The notes under the pieces are model-generated. The model searched no databases, was not told where the DNA came from, and was given only the letters and a program-made list of their open reading frames with translations. The translations under genes were made by a program, and so were the position numbers. Below, piece by piece: positions 1-13,258 of a stretch of 64,000 nucleotides of DNA; position 1 is the first letter of the stretch, and every line of letters starts with the position of its first letter. The stretch is from Acanthosepion esculentum (lineage: Eukaryota > Mollusca > Cephalopoda > Sepiida > Sepiidae): contig OZ038517.1 of NCBI GenBank assembly GCA_964036315.1, forward strand, positions 56,990,156 through 57,054,155, given 5' to 3'.

Positions 1-1660
1 TTCAAAATTTGGTAGAAAATACATTCAATTGTAGCATAATCTAACTCATTTTCATATTACCAAATGAAAAAAGCTCATAAATCTGAAATATTTTAAATTA
101 TTTTATATACTTCTCAAAAATAAAAAAAAACTGGCAGCAAAATATAAATTATTTTCAAGTTTCCAAATGAAAAATTATAAATATGCTATAAAATTAGACT
201 ATTTTCATATTTCCAATAGCAAAAATATAAATCTCCTTAAAATTTAGATTATTTTCAAAATTTGGAAGAAAATACATTATATTGTAGCATAATCTAACTC
301 ATTTTCATATTACCAAATGAAAAAAGCTCATAAATCTCAAATATTTTAAATTATTTTATATACTTCTCAAAAATAAAACAAAACTGGCAACAAAATATGA
401 ATTATTTTCAAGTTTCCAAATGAAAAATTATAAATGTGATATGAATTTAGACTATTTTAACATTTCCAATAGTAAAAAGTGTAAATATCCTTAAAATTTA
501 GATTATTTTCAAAATTTGGAAGAAAAAAACATTCAATTGTAGCATAATCTAACTCATTTTCATATTACCAAATGAAAAAAGCACATAAATCTCAAATATT
601 TTAAATTATTTTATATACTTCTCAAAAATAAAAAAAAATTGGCAACAAAATATAAATTATTTTCAAGTTTCCAAATGAAAAATTATAAATATGCTATAAA
701 ATTAGTCTATTTTCATATTTCCAATAGCAAAAATATAAATCTCCTTAAAATTTAGATTATTTTCTAAATTTGGAAGAAAATACATTATATTGTAGCATAA
801 TCTAACTCATTTTCATATTACCAAATGAAAAAAGTTCATAAATCTCAAATATTTTAAATTATTTTATATACTACACAAAAAAAAAAAACTGGCAACAAAA
901 TATGAATTATTTTCAAGTTTCCAAATGAAAAATTATAAATGTGCTATAAAATTAGACTATTTTCATATTTCCAATAGCAAGAATATAAATCTCCTTAAAA
1001 TTTAGATTATTTTCAAAATTTGGAAGAAAATACATTCAATTGTAGCATAATCAAACTCATTTTCATATTGCCAAATGAAAAAAGCTCATAAATCACAAAT
1101 ATTTTAAATTATTTTATATACTTCTCAAAAATAAAACAAAACTGGCAGCAAAATATGAATTATTTTCAAGTTTCCAAATGAAAAATTATAAATGTGCTAT
1201 AAAATTATAATATTTTCATATTTCCAATAGCAAAAATATAAATCTCCTTAAAATTTAGATTATTTTTAAAATTTGGAAGAAAATAGATTATATTGTAGCA
1301 TAATCTAACTCATTTTCATATTACCAAATGAAAAAAGCTCATAAATCTCAAATATTTTAAATTGTTTTATATACTTCTCAAAAATAAAACAAAACTGGCA
1401 ACAAAATATGAATTATTTTCAAGTTTCCAAATGAAAAATTGTAAATGTTACATGAATTTAGACTATTTTCCTATTTCCAATAGTAAAAAGTATAAATCTC
1501 CTTAAAATTTAGATTATTTACAAAATTTGGAAGAAAAAAACATTCAATTGTAGCATAATCTAACTCATTTTCATATTACCAAATGAAAAAAGCACATAAA
1601 TCTGAAATATTTTAAATTATTTTATATACTTCTCAAAAATAAAAAAAAACTGGCAACAAA
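1..1660. repeat. Left satellite block ('GTTTCC' type)
   Basis: About 6.5 monomers carry AAGTTTCC in subunit C. Subunit E often starts TTTTCAAAATTTGG, where the central block has TTTACAAAATTTGG. Several copies have 'ATAAATATGC' or CAAAAATATAAATC in C/D. Adjacent copies differ at many positions and no multi-monomer period is obvious. The switch to AAGATTCC occurs at about 1,675. The block resembles the right block (39.6-63 kb) more than the centre, so the central block looks like a younger expansion inside an older array. Confidence 0.8.
48..300 (+). repeat. Representative satellite monomer with five ~50 bp subunits (A-E)
   Basis: Within one monomer, ATTTTCA-like starts occur every 50-52 bp: A 48-99 (ATTTTCATATTACCAAATG), B 100-150 (ATTTTATATACTTCTC), C 151-200 (ATTTTCAAGTTTCCAAATG), D 201-250 (ATTTTCATATTTCCAATAG) and E 251-300 (ATTTTCAAAATTTGGAAG). 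The next A begins at 301. A, C and D share the block TTTTCA..TT.CCAA followed by an A-run and then TATAAAT or ATAAATC. C and D end in AGACT or AGATT, and A and B in AAATT. B is the most diverged subunit. The 5 x ~51 bp structure is seen directly; an origin by amplification of an ancestral ~51-mer is inferred. Confidence 0.9.
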
Positions 1661-3789
1661 ATATGAATTATTTTCAAGATTCCAAATGAAAAATTATAAA
1701 TGTGCTATAAAATTAGATTATTTTCATATTTCCAACAGTAAAAAGTATAAATCTCCGTAAAATTTAGATTATTTACAAAATTTGGAAGAAAAAAACATTC
1801 AATTGTAGCATAATCTAACTCATTTTCATATTACCAAATGAAAAAAGCACATTAATTTCCAATATATTAAATTATTTTATATACTTCTCAAAAATACAAA
1901 AAAACTGGCAACAAAATATGAATTATTTTCAAGATTCCAAATGAAAAATTATAAATGTGCTATAAAATTAGATTATTTTCATATTTCCAATAGTAAAAAG
2001 TATAAATCTCCTTAAAATTTAGATTATTTACAAAATTTGGAAGAAAAAAACATCCAATTGTACGATAATCTAACTCATTTTCATATTACCAAATGAAAAA
2101 AGCACATTAATTTCCAATATTTTAAATTATTTTATATACTTCTCAAAAATAAAAAAAAACTGGCAACAAAATATGAATTATTTTCAAGATTCCAAATGAA
2201 AAATTATAAATGTGCTATAAAATTAGATTATTTTCATATTTCCAATAGTAAAAAGTATAAATCTCCTTAAAATTTAGATTATTTACAAAATTTGGAAGAA
2301 AAAAACATTCAATTGTTGCATAATCTAACTCATTTTCATATTACCAAATGAAAAAAGCACATTAATTTCCAATATTTTAAATTATTTTATATACTTCTCA
2401 AAAATAAAAAAAAACTGGCAACAAATTATGAATTATTTTCAAGATTCCAAATGAAAAATTATAAATGTGCTATAAAATTAGATTATTTTCATATTTCCAA
2501 CAGTAAAAAGTATAAATCTCCTTAAAATTTAGATTATTTACAAAATTGGGAAGAAAAAAACATTCAATTGTAGCATAATCTAACTCATTTTCATATTACC
2601 AAATGAAAAAAGCACATAAATCTGAAATATTTTAAATTATTTTATATACGTCTCAAAAATAAAAACAAACCGGCAACAAAATATGAATTATTTTCAAGAT
2701 TCCAAATGAAAAATTACAAATGTGCTATAAAATTAGACTATTTTCATATTTCCAATAGTAAAAAGTATAAATCTCCTTAAAATTTAGATTATTTACAAAA
2801 TTTGGAAGAAAAAACATTCAATTGTAGCATTATCTAACTCATTTTCATATTACCAAAAGAAAAAAGCACATAAATATGGAATATTTTAAATTATTTTATA
2901 TACTTCTCAAAAATAAAAAAAAACTAGCAACAAAATATAAATTATTTTCAAGATTCCAAATGAAAAATTATAAATGTTATATGAATTTAGACTATTTTCC
3001 TATTTTCAATAGTAAAAAGTATATATCTCCTTAAAATTTAGATTATTTACAAAATTTGGAGGAAAAAAACATTCAATTGTACCATAATCTAACTCATTTT
3101 CATATTACCAAATGAAAAAAGCACATAAATCTCTAATATATTAAATTATTTTATATACTTCTCAAAAATAAAAAAAAAACGGCAACAAAATATGAATTAT
3201 TATCAAGTTTCCAAATGAAAAATTATAAATGTGCTATAAAATTAGACTATTTTCATATTTCCAATAGTAAAAAGTATAAATCTTTTTAAAATTTAGATTA
3301 TTTACAAAATTTGGAAGAAAAAAACATTCAATTGTAGCATAATCTAACTCATTTTCATATTACCAAATGAAAAAAGCACATAAATCTGAAATATTTTAAA
3401 TTATTTTATATACTTCTCAAAAATAAAAAAAAACTGGCAACAAAATATGAATTATTTTCAAGATTCCAAATGAAAAATTATAAATGTGCTATAAAATTAG
3501 ATTATTTTCATATTTCCAACAGTAAAAAGTATAAATCTCCTTAAAATTTAGATTATTTACAAAATTTGGAAGAAAAAACATTCAATTGTAGCAGAATCTA
3601 ACTCATTTTTATATTACCAAATGAAAAAAGCACATAAATCTGAAATATTTTCAATTATTTTATAGACGTCTCCAAAATAAAAACAAACTGGCAACAAAAT
3701 ATGAATTATTTTCAAGATTCCAAATGAAAAATTACAAATGTGCTATAAAATTAGACTATTTTCATATTTCCAATAGTAAAAAGTATAAA

Positions 3790-5315
3790 TCTCCTTAAAA
3801 TTTAGATTATTTACAAAATTTGGAAGAAAAAAACATTCAATTGTTGCATAATCTAACTCATTTTCATATTACCAAATGAAAAAAGCACATTAATTTCCAA
3901 TATTTTAAATAATTTTATATACTTCTCAAAAATAAAAAAAAACTGGCAACAAAATATGAATTATTTTCAAGATTCCAAATGAAAAATTATAAATGTGCTA
4001 TAAAATTAGATTATTTTCATATTTCCAATAGTAAAAAGTATAAATCTCGTTAAAATTTAGATTATTTGCTAAATTTGGAAGAAAAAACATTCAATTGTAG
4101 CATAATGTAACTCATTTTCATATTACCAAATGAAAAAAGCACATAAATCTGAAATATTTTAAATTATTTTATATACTTCTCAAAAATAAAAAAAAACTAG
4201 CAACAAAATATGAATTATTTTCAAGATTCCAAATGAAAAATTATAAATGTTATATGAATTTAGACTATTTTCCTATTTCCAATAGTAAAAAGTATAAATC
4301 TCCTTAAAATTTAGATTATTTACAAAATTTGGAAGAAAAAAACATTCAATTGTAGCATAATCTAACTCATTTTCATATTACCAAATGAAAAAAGGACATA
4401 AATCTGAAATATTTTAAATTATTTTATATACTTCTCAAAATTAAAAAAAAACTAGCAACAAAATATGAATTATTTTCAAGATTCCAAATGAAAAATTGTA
4501 AATGTTACATGAATTTAGACTATTTTCCTATTTCCAATAGTAAAAAGTATAAATCTCCTTAAAATTTAGATTATTTACAAAATTTGGAAGAAAAAAACAT
4601 TCAATTGTAGCATAATCTAACTCATTTTCATATTACCAAATGAAAAAAGCACATAAATCTGAAATATTTTAAATTATTTTATATACTTCTCAAAAATAAA
4701 AAAAAACTGGCAACAAAATATGAATTATTTTCAAGATTCCAAATGAAAAATTATAAATGTGCTATAAAATTAGATTATTTTCATATTTCCAACAGTAAAA
4801 AGTATAAATCTCCGTAAAATTTAGATTATTTACAAAATTTGGAAGAAAAAAACATTCAATTGTAGCATAATCTAACTCATTTTCATATTACCAAATGAAA
4901 AAAGCACATTAATTTCCAATATATTAAATTATTTTATATACTTCTCAAAAATACAAAAAAACTGGCAACAAAATACGAATTATTTTCAAGATTCCAAATG
5001 AAAAATTATAAATGTGCTATAAAATTAGATTATTTTCATATTTCCAATAGTAAAAAGTATAAATCTCCTTAAAATTTAGATTATTTACAAAATTTGGAAG
5101 AAAAAACATTCAATTGTAGCATTATCTAACTCATTTTCATATTACCAAATGAAAAAAGCACATAAATCTCTAATATATTAAATTATTTTATATACATAAC
5201 AAAAATAAAAAAAAACCGGCAACAAAATATGAATTATTATCAAGTTTCCAAATGAAAAATTATAAATGTGCTATAAAATTAGACTATTTTCATATTTCCA
5301 ATAGTAAAAAGTATA
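3790..5315. repeat. Copy 1 of a ~1.5 kb segment repeated 2,547 bp downstream
   Basis: Private variants occur in the same order here and in 6,337-7,862: ATTTGCTAAATTTGG (4,065 / 6,612), CATAATGTAACTC, AAAAAAGGACATAAATC, TCTCAAAATTAAAAA, AATTGTAAATGTTACATG, CTCCGTAAAAT, AAAATACGAATT and TATACATAAC (5,191 / 7,738). The constant offset of 2,547 bp equals 10 monomers. A few substitutions separate the copies near the left edge. Confidence 0.85.
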
Positions 5316-6336
5316 AATCTCCTTAAAATTTAGATTATTTACAAAATTTGGAAGAAAAAACATTCAATTGTAGCATTATCTAACTCATTTTCATATTACC
5401 AAATGAAAAAAGCACATAAATCTGGAATATTTTAAATTATTTTATATACTTCTCAAAAATAAAAAAAAACTAGCAACAAAATATAAATTATTTTCAAGAT
5501 TCCAAATGAAAAATTATAAATGTTATATGAATTTAGACTATTTTCCTATTTTCAATAGTAAAAAGTATATATCTCCTTAAAATTTAGATTATTTACAAAA
5601 TTTGGAGGAAAAAAACATTCAATTGTACCATAATCTAACTCATTTTCATATTACCAAATGAAAAAAGCACATAAATATGAAATATTTTAAATTATTTTAT
5701 ATACGTCTCAAAAATAAAAACAAACCGGCAACAAAATATGAATTATTTTCAAGATTCCAAATGAAAAATTACAAATGTGCTATAAAATTAGACTATTTTC
5801 ATATTTCCAATAGTAAAAAGTATAAATCTCCTTAAAATTTAGATTATTTACAAAATTAGGAAGAAAAAAACATTCAATTGTTGCATAATCTAATTCATTT
5901 TCATATTACCAAATGAAAAAAGCACATAAATCTGAAATATTTTAAATTATTTTATATACGTCTCAAAAATAAAAACAAACTGGCAACAAAATATGAATTA
6001 TTTTCAAGATTCCAAATGAAAAATTACAAATGTGCTATAAAATTAGACTATTTTCATATTTCCAATAGTAAAAAGTATAAATCTCCTTAAAATTTAGATT
6101 ATTTACAAAATTTGGAAGAAAAAAACATTCAATTGTTGCATAATCTAACTCATTTTCATATTACCAAATGAAAAAAGCACATAAATCTGAAATATTTTAA
6201 ATTATTTTATATACGTCTCAAAAATAAAAACAAACTGGCAACAAAATATGAATTATTTTCAAGATTCAGAATGAAAAATTACAAATGTGCTATAAAATTA
6301 GACTATTTTCATATTTCCAATAGTAAAAAGTATAAA

Positions 6337-7862
6337 TCTCCTTAAAATTTAGATTATTTACAAAATTTGGAAGAAAAAAACATTCAATTGTTGCATAATC
6401 TAACTCATTTTCATATTACCAAATGAAAAAAGCACTTTAATTTCCAATATTTTAAATTATTTTATATACTTCTCAAAAATAAAAAAAAACTGGCAACAAA
6501 ATATGAATTATTTTCAAGATTCCAAATTAAAAATTATAAATGTGCTATAAAATTAGATTATTTTCATATTTCCAATAGTAAAAAGTATAAATCTCGTTAA
6601 AATTTAGATTATTTGCTAAATTTGGAAGAAAAAACATTCAATTGTAGCATAATGTAACTCATTTTCATATTACCAAATGAAAAAAGCACATAAATCTGAA
6701 ATATTTTAAATTATTTTATATACTTCTCAAAAATAAAAAAAAACTAGCAACAAAATATGAATTATTTTCAAGATTCCAAATGAAAAATTATAAATGTTAT
6801 ATGAATTTAGACTATTTTCCTATTTCCAATAGTAAAAAGTATAAATCTCCTTAAAATTTAGATTATTTACAAAATTTGGAAGAAAAAAACATTCAATTGT
6901 AGCATAATCTAACTCATTTTCATATTACCAAATGAAAAAAGGACATAAATCTGAAATATTTTAAATTATTTTATATACTTCTCAAAATTAAAAAAAAACT
7001 AGCAACAAAATATGAATTATTTTCAAGATTCCAAATGAAAAATTGTAAATGTTACATGAATTTAGACTATTTTCCTATTTCCAATAGTAAAAAGTATAAA
7101 TCTCCTTAAAATTTAGATTATTTACAAAATTTGGAAGAAAAAAACATTCAATTGTAGCATAATCTAACTCATTTTCATATTACCAAATGAAAAAAGCACA
7201 TAAATCTGAAATATTTTAAATTATTTTATATACTTCTCAAAAATAAAAAAAAACTGGCAACAAAATATGAATTATTTTCAAGATTCCAAATGAAAAATTA
7301 TAAATGTGCTATAAAATTAGATTATTTTCATATTTCCAACAGTAAAAAGTATAAATCTCCGTAAAATTTAGATTATTTACAAAATTTGGAAGAAAAAAAC
7401 ATTCAATTGTAGCATAATCTAACTCATTTTCATATTACCAAATGAAAAAAGCACATTAATTTCCAATATATTAAATTATTTTATATACTTCTCAAAAATA
7501 CAAAAAAACTGGCAACAAAATACGAATTATTTTCAAGATTCCAAATGAAAAATTATAAATGTGCTATAAAATTAGATTATTTTCATATTTCCAATAGTAA
7601 AAAGTATAAATCTCCTTAAAATTTAGATTATTTACAAAATTTGGAAGAAAAAACATTCAATTGTAGCATTATCTAACTCATTTTCATATTACCAAATGAA
7701 AAAAGCACATAAATCTCTAATATATTAAATTATTTTATATACATAACAAAAATAAAAAAAAACCGGCAACAAAATATGAATTATTATCAAGTTTCCAAAT
7801 GAAAAATTATAAATGTGCTATAAAATTAGACTATTTTCATATTTCCAATAGTAAAAAGTATA
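6337..7862. repeat. Copy 2 of the ~1.5 kb segment (10-monomer offset)
   Basis: It repeats 3,790-5,315 with the same ordered variants. The shared tract ends where this copy has AAATCTTTTTAAAAT and the first has AAATCTCCTTAAAAT. Similar GGACATAAATC and TGTTACATG monomers reappear at 35,219-35,340, after a CTCGTTAAAA/TTTGCTAAAT monomer at about 34,890. The same short block was therefore copied again about 28 kb away. Confidence 0.82.
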
Positions 7863-9180
7863 AATCTTTTTAAAATTTAGATTATTTACAAAATTTGGAA
7901 GAAAAAAACATTCAATTGTAGCATAATCTAACTCATTTTCATATTACCAAATGAAAAAAGCACATAAATCTGAAATATTTTAAATTATTTTATATACTTC
8001 TCAAAAATAAAAAAAAACTGGCAACAAAATATGAATTATTTTCAAGATTCCAAATGAAAAATTGTAAATGTTACATGAATTTAGACTATTTTCCTATTTC
8101 CAATAGTAAAAAGTATAAATCTCCTTAAAATTTAGATTATTTACAAAATTTGGAAGAAAAAAACATTCAATTGTAGCATAATCTAACTCATTTTCATATT
8201 ACCAAATGAAAAAAGCACATAAATCTGAAATATTTTAAATTATTTTATATACTTCTCAAAAATAAAAAAAAACTGGCAACAAAATATGAATTATTTTCAA
8301 GATTCCAAATGAAAAATTATAAATGTGCTATAAAATTAGATTATTTTCATATTTCCAACAGTAAAAAGTATAAATCTCCGTAAAATTTAGATTATTTACA
8401 AAATTTGGAAGAAAAAAACATTCAATTGTAGCATAATCTAACTCATTTTCATATTACCAAATGAAAAAAGCACATTAATTTCCAATATATTAAATTATTT
8501 TATATACTTCTCAAAAATACAAAAAAACTGGCAACAAAATATGAATTATTTTCAAGATTCCAAATGAAAAATTATAAATGTGCTATAAAATTAGATTATT
8601 TTCATATTTCCAATAGTAAAAAGTATAAATCTCCTTAAAATTTAGATTATTTACAAAATTTGGAAGAAAAAAACATCCAATTGTACGATAATCTAACTCA
8701 TTTTCATATTACCAAATGAAAAAAGCACATTAATTTCCAATATTTTAAATTATTTTATATACTTCTCAAAAATAAAAAAAAACTGGCAACAAAATATGAA
8801 TTATTTTCAAGATTCCAAATGAAAAATTATAAATGTGCTATAAAATTAGATTATTTTCATATTTCCAATAGTAAAAAGTATAAATCTCCTTAAAATTTAG
8901 ATTATTTACAAAATTGGGAAGAAAAAAACATTCAATTGTAGCATAATCTAACTCATTTTCATATTACCAAATGAAAAAAGCACATAAATCTGAAATATTT
9001 TAAATTATTTTATATACGTCTCAAAAATAAAAACAAACCGGCAACAAAATATGAATTATTTTCAAGATTCCAAATGAAAAATTACAAATGTGCTATAAAA
9101 TTAGACTATTTTCATATTTCCAATAGTAAAAAGTATAAATCTCCTTAAAATTTAGATTATTTACAAAATTTGGAAGAAAA

Positions 9181-11219
9181 AACATTCAATTGTAGCATTA
9201 TCTAACTCATTTTCATATTACCAAATGAAAAAAGCACATAAATCTGGAATATTTTAAATTATTTTATATACTTCTCAAAAATAAAAAAAAACTAGCAACA
9301 AAATATAAATTATTTTCAAGATTCCAAATGAAAAATTATAAATGTTATATGAATTTAGACTATTTTCCTATTTTCAATAGTAAAAAGTATATATCTCCTT
9401 AAAATTTAGATTATTTACAAAATTTGGAGGAAAAAAACATTCAATTGTACCATAATCTAACTCATTTTCATATTACCAAATGAAAAAAGCACATAAATCT
9501 CTAATATATTAAATTATTTTATATACTTCTCAAAAATAAAAAAAAACTGGCAACAAAATATGAATTATTTTCAAGATTCCAAATGAAAAATTATAAATGT
9601 GCTATAAAATTAGATTATTTTCATATTTCCAACAGTAAAAAGTATAAATCTCCTTAAAATTTAGATTATTTACAAAATTTGGAAGAAAAAAACATTCAAT
9701 TGTAGCAGAATCTAACTCATTTTCATATTACCAAATGAAAAAAGCACATAAATCTGAAATATTTTCAATTATTTTATAGACGTCTCCAAAATAAAAACAA
9801 ACTGGCAACAAAATATGAATTATTTTCAAGATTCCAAATGAAAAATTACAAATGTGCTATAAAATTAGACTATTTTCATATTTCCAATAGTAAAAAGTAT
9901 AAATCTCCTTAAAATTTAGATTATTTACAAAATTTGGAAGAAAAAAACATTCAATTGTTGCATAATCTAACTCATTTTCATATTACCAAATGAAAAAAGC
10001 ACATTAATTTCCAATATTTTAAATTATTTTATATACTTCTCAAAAATAAAAAAAAACTGGCAACAAAATATGAATTATTTTCAAGATTCCAAATGAAAAA
10101 TTATAAATGTGCTATAAAATTAGACTATTTTCACATTTCCAATAGCAAAAAGTATAAATCTCCTTAAAATTTAGATTATTTACAAAATTTGGAAGAAAAA
10201 AACATTCAATTGTAGCATAATCTAACTCATTTTCATATTACCAAATGAAAAAAGCACATAAATCTGAAATATTTTAAATTATTTTATATACGTCTCAAAA
10301 ATAAAAACAAACTGGCAACAAAATATGAATTATTTTCAAGATTCCAAATGAAAAATTACAAATGTGCTATAAAATTAGACTATGTTCATATTTCCAATAG
10401 TAAAAAGTATAAATCTCCTTAAAATTTAGATTATTTACAAAATTTGGAAGAAAAAAACATTCAATTGTTGCATAATCTAACTCATTTTCATATTACCAAA
10501 TGAAAAAAGCACATAAATCTGAAATATTTTAAATTATTTTATAGACGTCTCCAAAATAAAAACAAACTGGCAACAAAATATGAATTATTTTCAAGATTCC
10601 AAATGAAAAATTACAAATGTGCTATAAAATTAGACTATTTTCATATTTCCAATAGTAAAAAGTATAAATCTCCTTAAAATTTAGATTATTTACAAAATTT
10701 GGAAGAAAAAAACATTCAATTGTTGCATAATCTAACTCATTTTCATATTACCAAATGAAAAAAGCACATAAATCTGAAATATTTTAAATTATTTTATATA
10801 CGTCTCAAAAATAAAAACAAACTGTCAACAAAATATGAATTATTTTCAAGATTCCAAATGAAAAATTACAAATGTGCTATAAAATTAGGCTATTTTCATA
10901 TTTCCAATAGTAAAAAGTATAAATCTCCTTAAAATTTAGATTATTTACAAAATTTGGAAGAAAAAAACATTCAATTGTTGCATAATCTAACTCATTTTCA
11001 TATTACCAAATGAAAAAAGCACATAAATCTGAAATATTTTAAATTATTTTATATACGTCTCAAAAATAAAAACAAACTGGCAACAAAATATGAATTATTT
11101 TCAAGATTCCAAATGAAAAATTACAAATGTGCTATAAAATTAGACTATTTTCATATTTCCAATAGTAAAAAGTATAAATCTCCTTAAAATTTAGATTATT
11201 TACAAAATTTGGAAGAAAA
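9181..11219. repeat. 8-monomer higher-order repeat, copy 1 (2,039 bp)
   Basis: Ordered markers are GTAGCATTATC, ATCTGGAATATT, GTACCATAATC with CTCTAATATATT, GTAGCAGAATC (9,701), TTTTCAATTATTTTATAGACG, TTTTCACATTTCCAATAGC, GACTATGTTCAT, a second TAGACGTCTCC, AACTGTCAAC and TTAGGCTATTTTC. The same series recurs 2,039 bp later (8 x 254.9). Confidence 0.92.
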
Positions 11220-13258
11220 AACATTCAATTGTAGCATTATCTAACTCATTTTCATATTACCAAATGAAAAAAGCACATAAATCTGGAATATTTTAAATTA
11301 TTTTATATACTTCTCAAAAATAAAAAAAAACTAGCAACAAAATATAAATTATTTTCAAGATTCCAAATGAAAAATTATAAATGTTATATGAATTTAGACT
11401 ATTTTCCTATTTTCAATAGTAAAAAGTATATATCTCCTTAAAATTTAGATTATTTACAAAATTTGGAGGAAAAAAACATTCAATTGTACCATAATCTAAC
11501 TCATTTTCATATTACCAAATGAAAAAAGCACATAAATCTCTAATATATTAAATTATTTTATATACTTCTCAAAAATAAAAAAAAACTGGCAACAAAATAT
11601 GAATTATTTTCAAGATTCCAAATGAAAAATTATAAATGTGCTATAAAATTAGATTATTTTCATATTTCCAACAGTAAAAAGTATAAATCTCCTTAAAATT
11701 TAGATTATTTACAAAATTTGGAAGAAAAAAACATTCAATTGTAGCAGAATCTAACTCATTTTCATATTACCAAATGAAAAAAGCACATAAATCTGAAATA
11801 TTTTCAATTATTTTATAGACGTCTCCAAAATAAAAACAAACTGGCAACAAAATATGAATTATTTTCAAGATTCCAAATGAAAAATTACAAATGTGCTATA
11901 AAAAAAACTATTTTCATATTTCCAATAGTAAAAAGTATAAATCTCCTTAAAATTTAGATTATTTACAAAATTTGGAAGAAAAAAACATTCAATTGTTGCA
12001 TAATCTAACTCATTTTCATATTACCAAATGAAAAAAGCACATTAATTTCCAATATTTTAAATTATTTTATATACTTCTCAAAAATAAAAAAAAACTGGCA
12101 ACAAAATATGAATTATTTTCAAGATTCCAAATGAAAAATTATAAATGTGCTATAAAATTAGACTATTTTCACATTTCCAATAGCAAAAAGTATAAATCTC
12201 CTTAAAATTTAGATTATTTACAAAATTTGGAAGAAAAAAACATTCAATTGTAGCATAATCTAACTCATTTTCATATTACCAAATGAAAAAAGCACATAAA
12301 TCTGAAATATTTTAAATTATTTTATATACGTCTCAAAAATAAAAACAAACTGGCAACAAAATATGAATTATTTTCAAGATTCCAAATGAAAAATTATAAA
12401 TGTGCTATAAAATTAGACTATGTTCATATTTCCAATAGTAAAAAGTATAAATCTCCTTAAAATTTAGATTATTTACAAAATTTGGAAGAAAAAAACATTC
12501 AATTGTTGCATAATCTAACTCATTTTCATATTACCAAATGAAAAAAGCACATAAATCTGAAATATTTTAAATTATTTTATAGACGTCTCCAAAATAAAAA
12601 CAAACTGGCAACAAAATATGAATTATTTTCAAGATTCCAAATGAAAAATTACAAATGTGCTATAAAATTAGACTATTTTCATATTTCCAATAGTAAAAAG
12701 TATAAATCTCCTTAAAATTTAGATTATTTACAAAATTTGGAAGAAAAAAACATTCAATTGTTGCATAATCTAACTCATTTTCATATTACCAAATGAAAAA
12801 AGCACATAAATCTGAAATATTTTAAATTATTTTATATACGTCTCAAAAATAAAAACAAACTGTCAACAAAATATGAATTATTTTCAAGATTCCAAATGAA
12901 AAATTACAAATGTGCTATAAAATTAGGCTATTTTCATATTTCCAATAGTAAAAAGTATAAATCTCCTTAAAATTTAGATTATTTACAAAATTTGGAAGAA
13001 AAAAACATTCAATTGTTGCATAATCTAACTCATTTTCATATTACCAAATGAAAAAAGCACATAAATCTGAAATATTTTAAATTATTTTATATACGTCTCA
13101 AAAATAAAAACAAACTGGCAACAAAATATGAATTATTTTCAAGATTCCAAATGAAAAATTACAAATGTGCTATAAAATTAGACTATTTTCATATTTCCAA
13201 TAGTAAAAAGTATAAATCTCCTTAAAATTTAGATTATTTACAAAATTTGGAAGAAAAA
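11220..13258. repeat. 8-monomer higher-order repeat, copy 2 (2,039 bp)
   Basis: This is a tandem repeat of 9,181-11,219 with almost no differences. The clearest private change is at about 11,896-11,910, where the subunit C/D junction reads CTATAAAAAAAACTATTTT instead of CTATAAAATTAGACTATTTT. The 3' part overlaps the start of the 14-monomer repeat, so the two duplications are nested in time. Confidence 0.92.
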
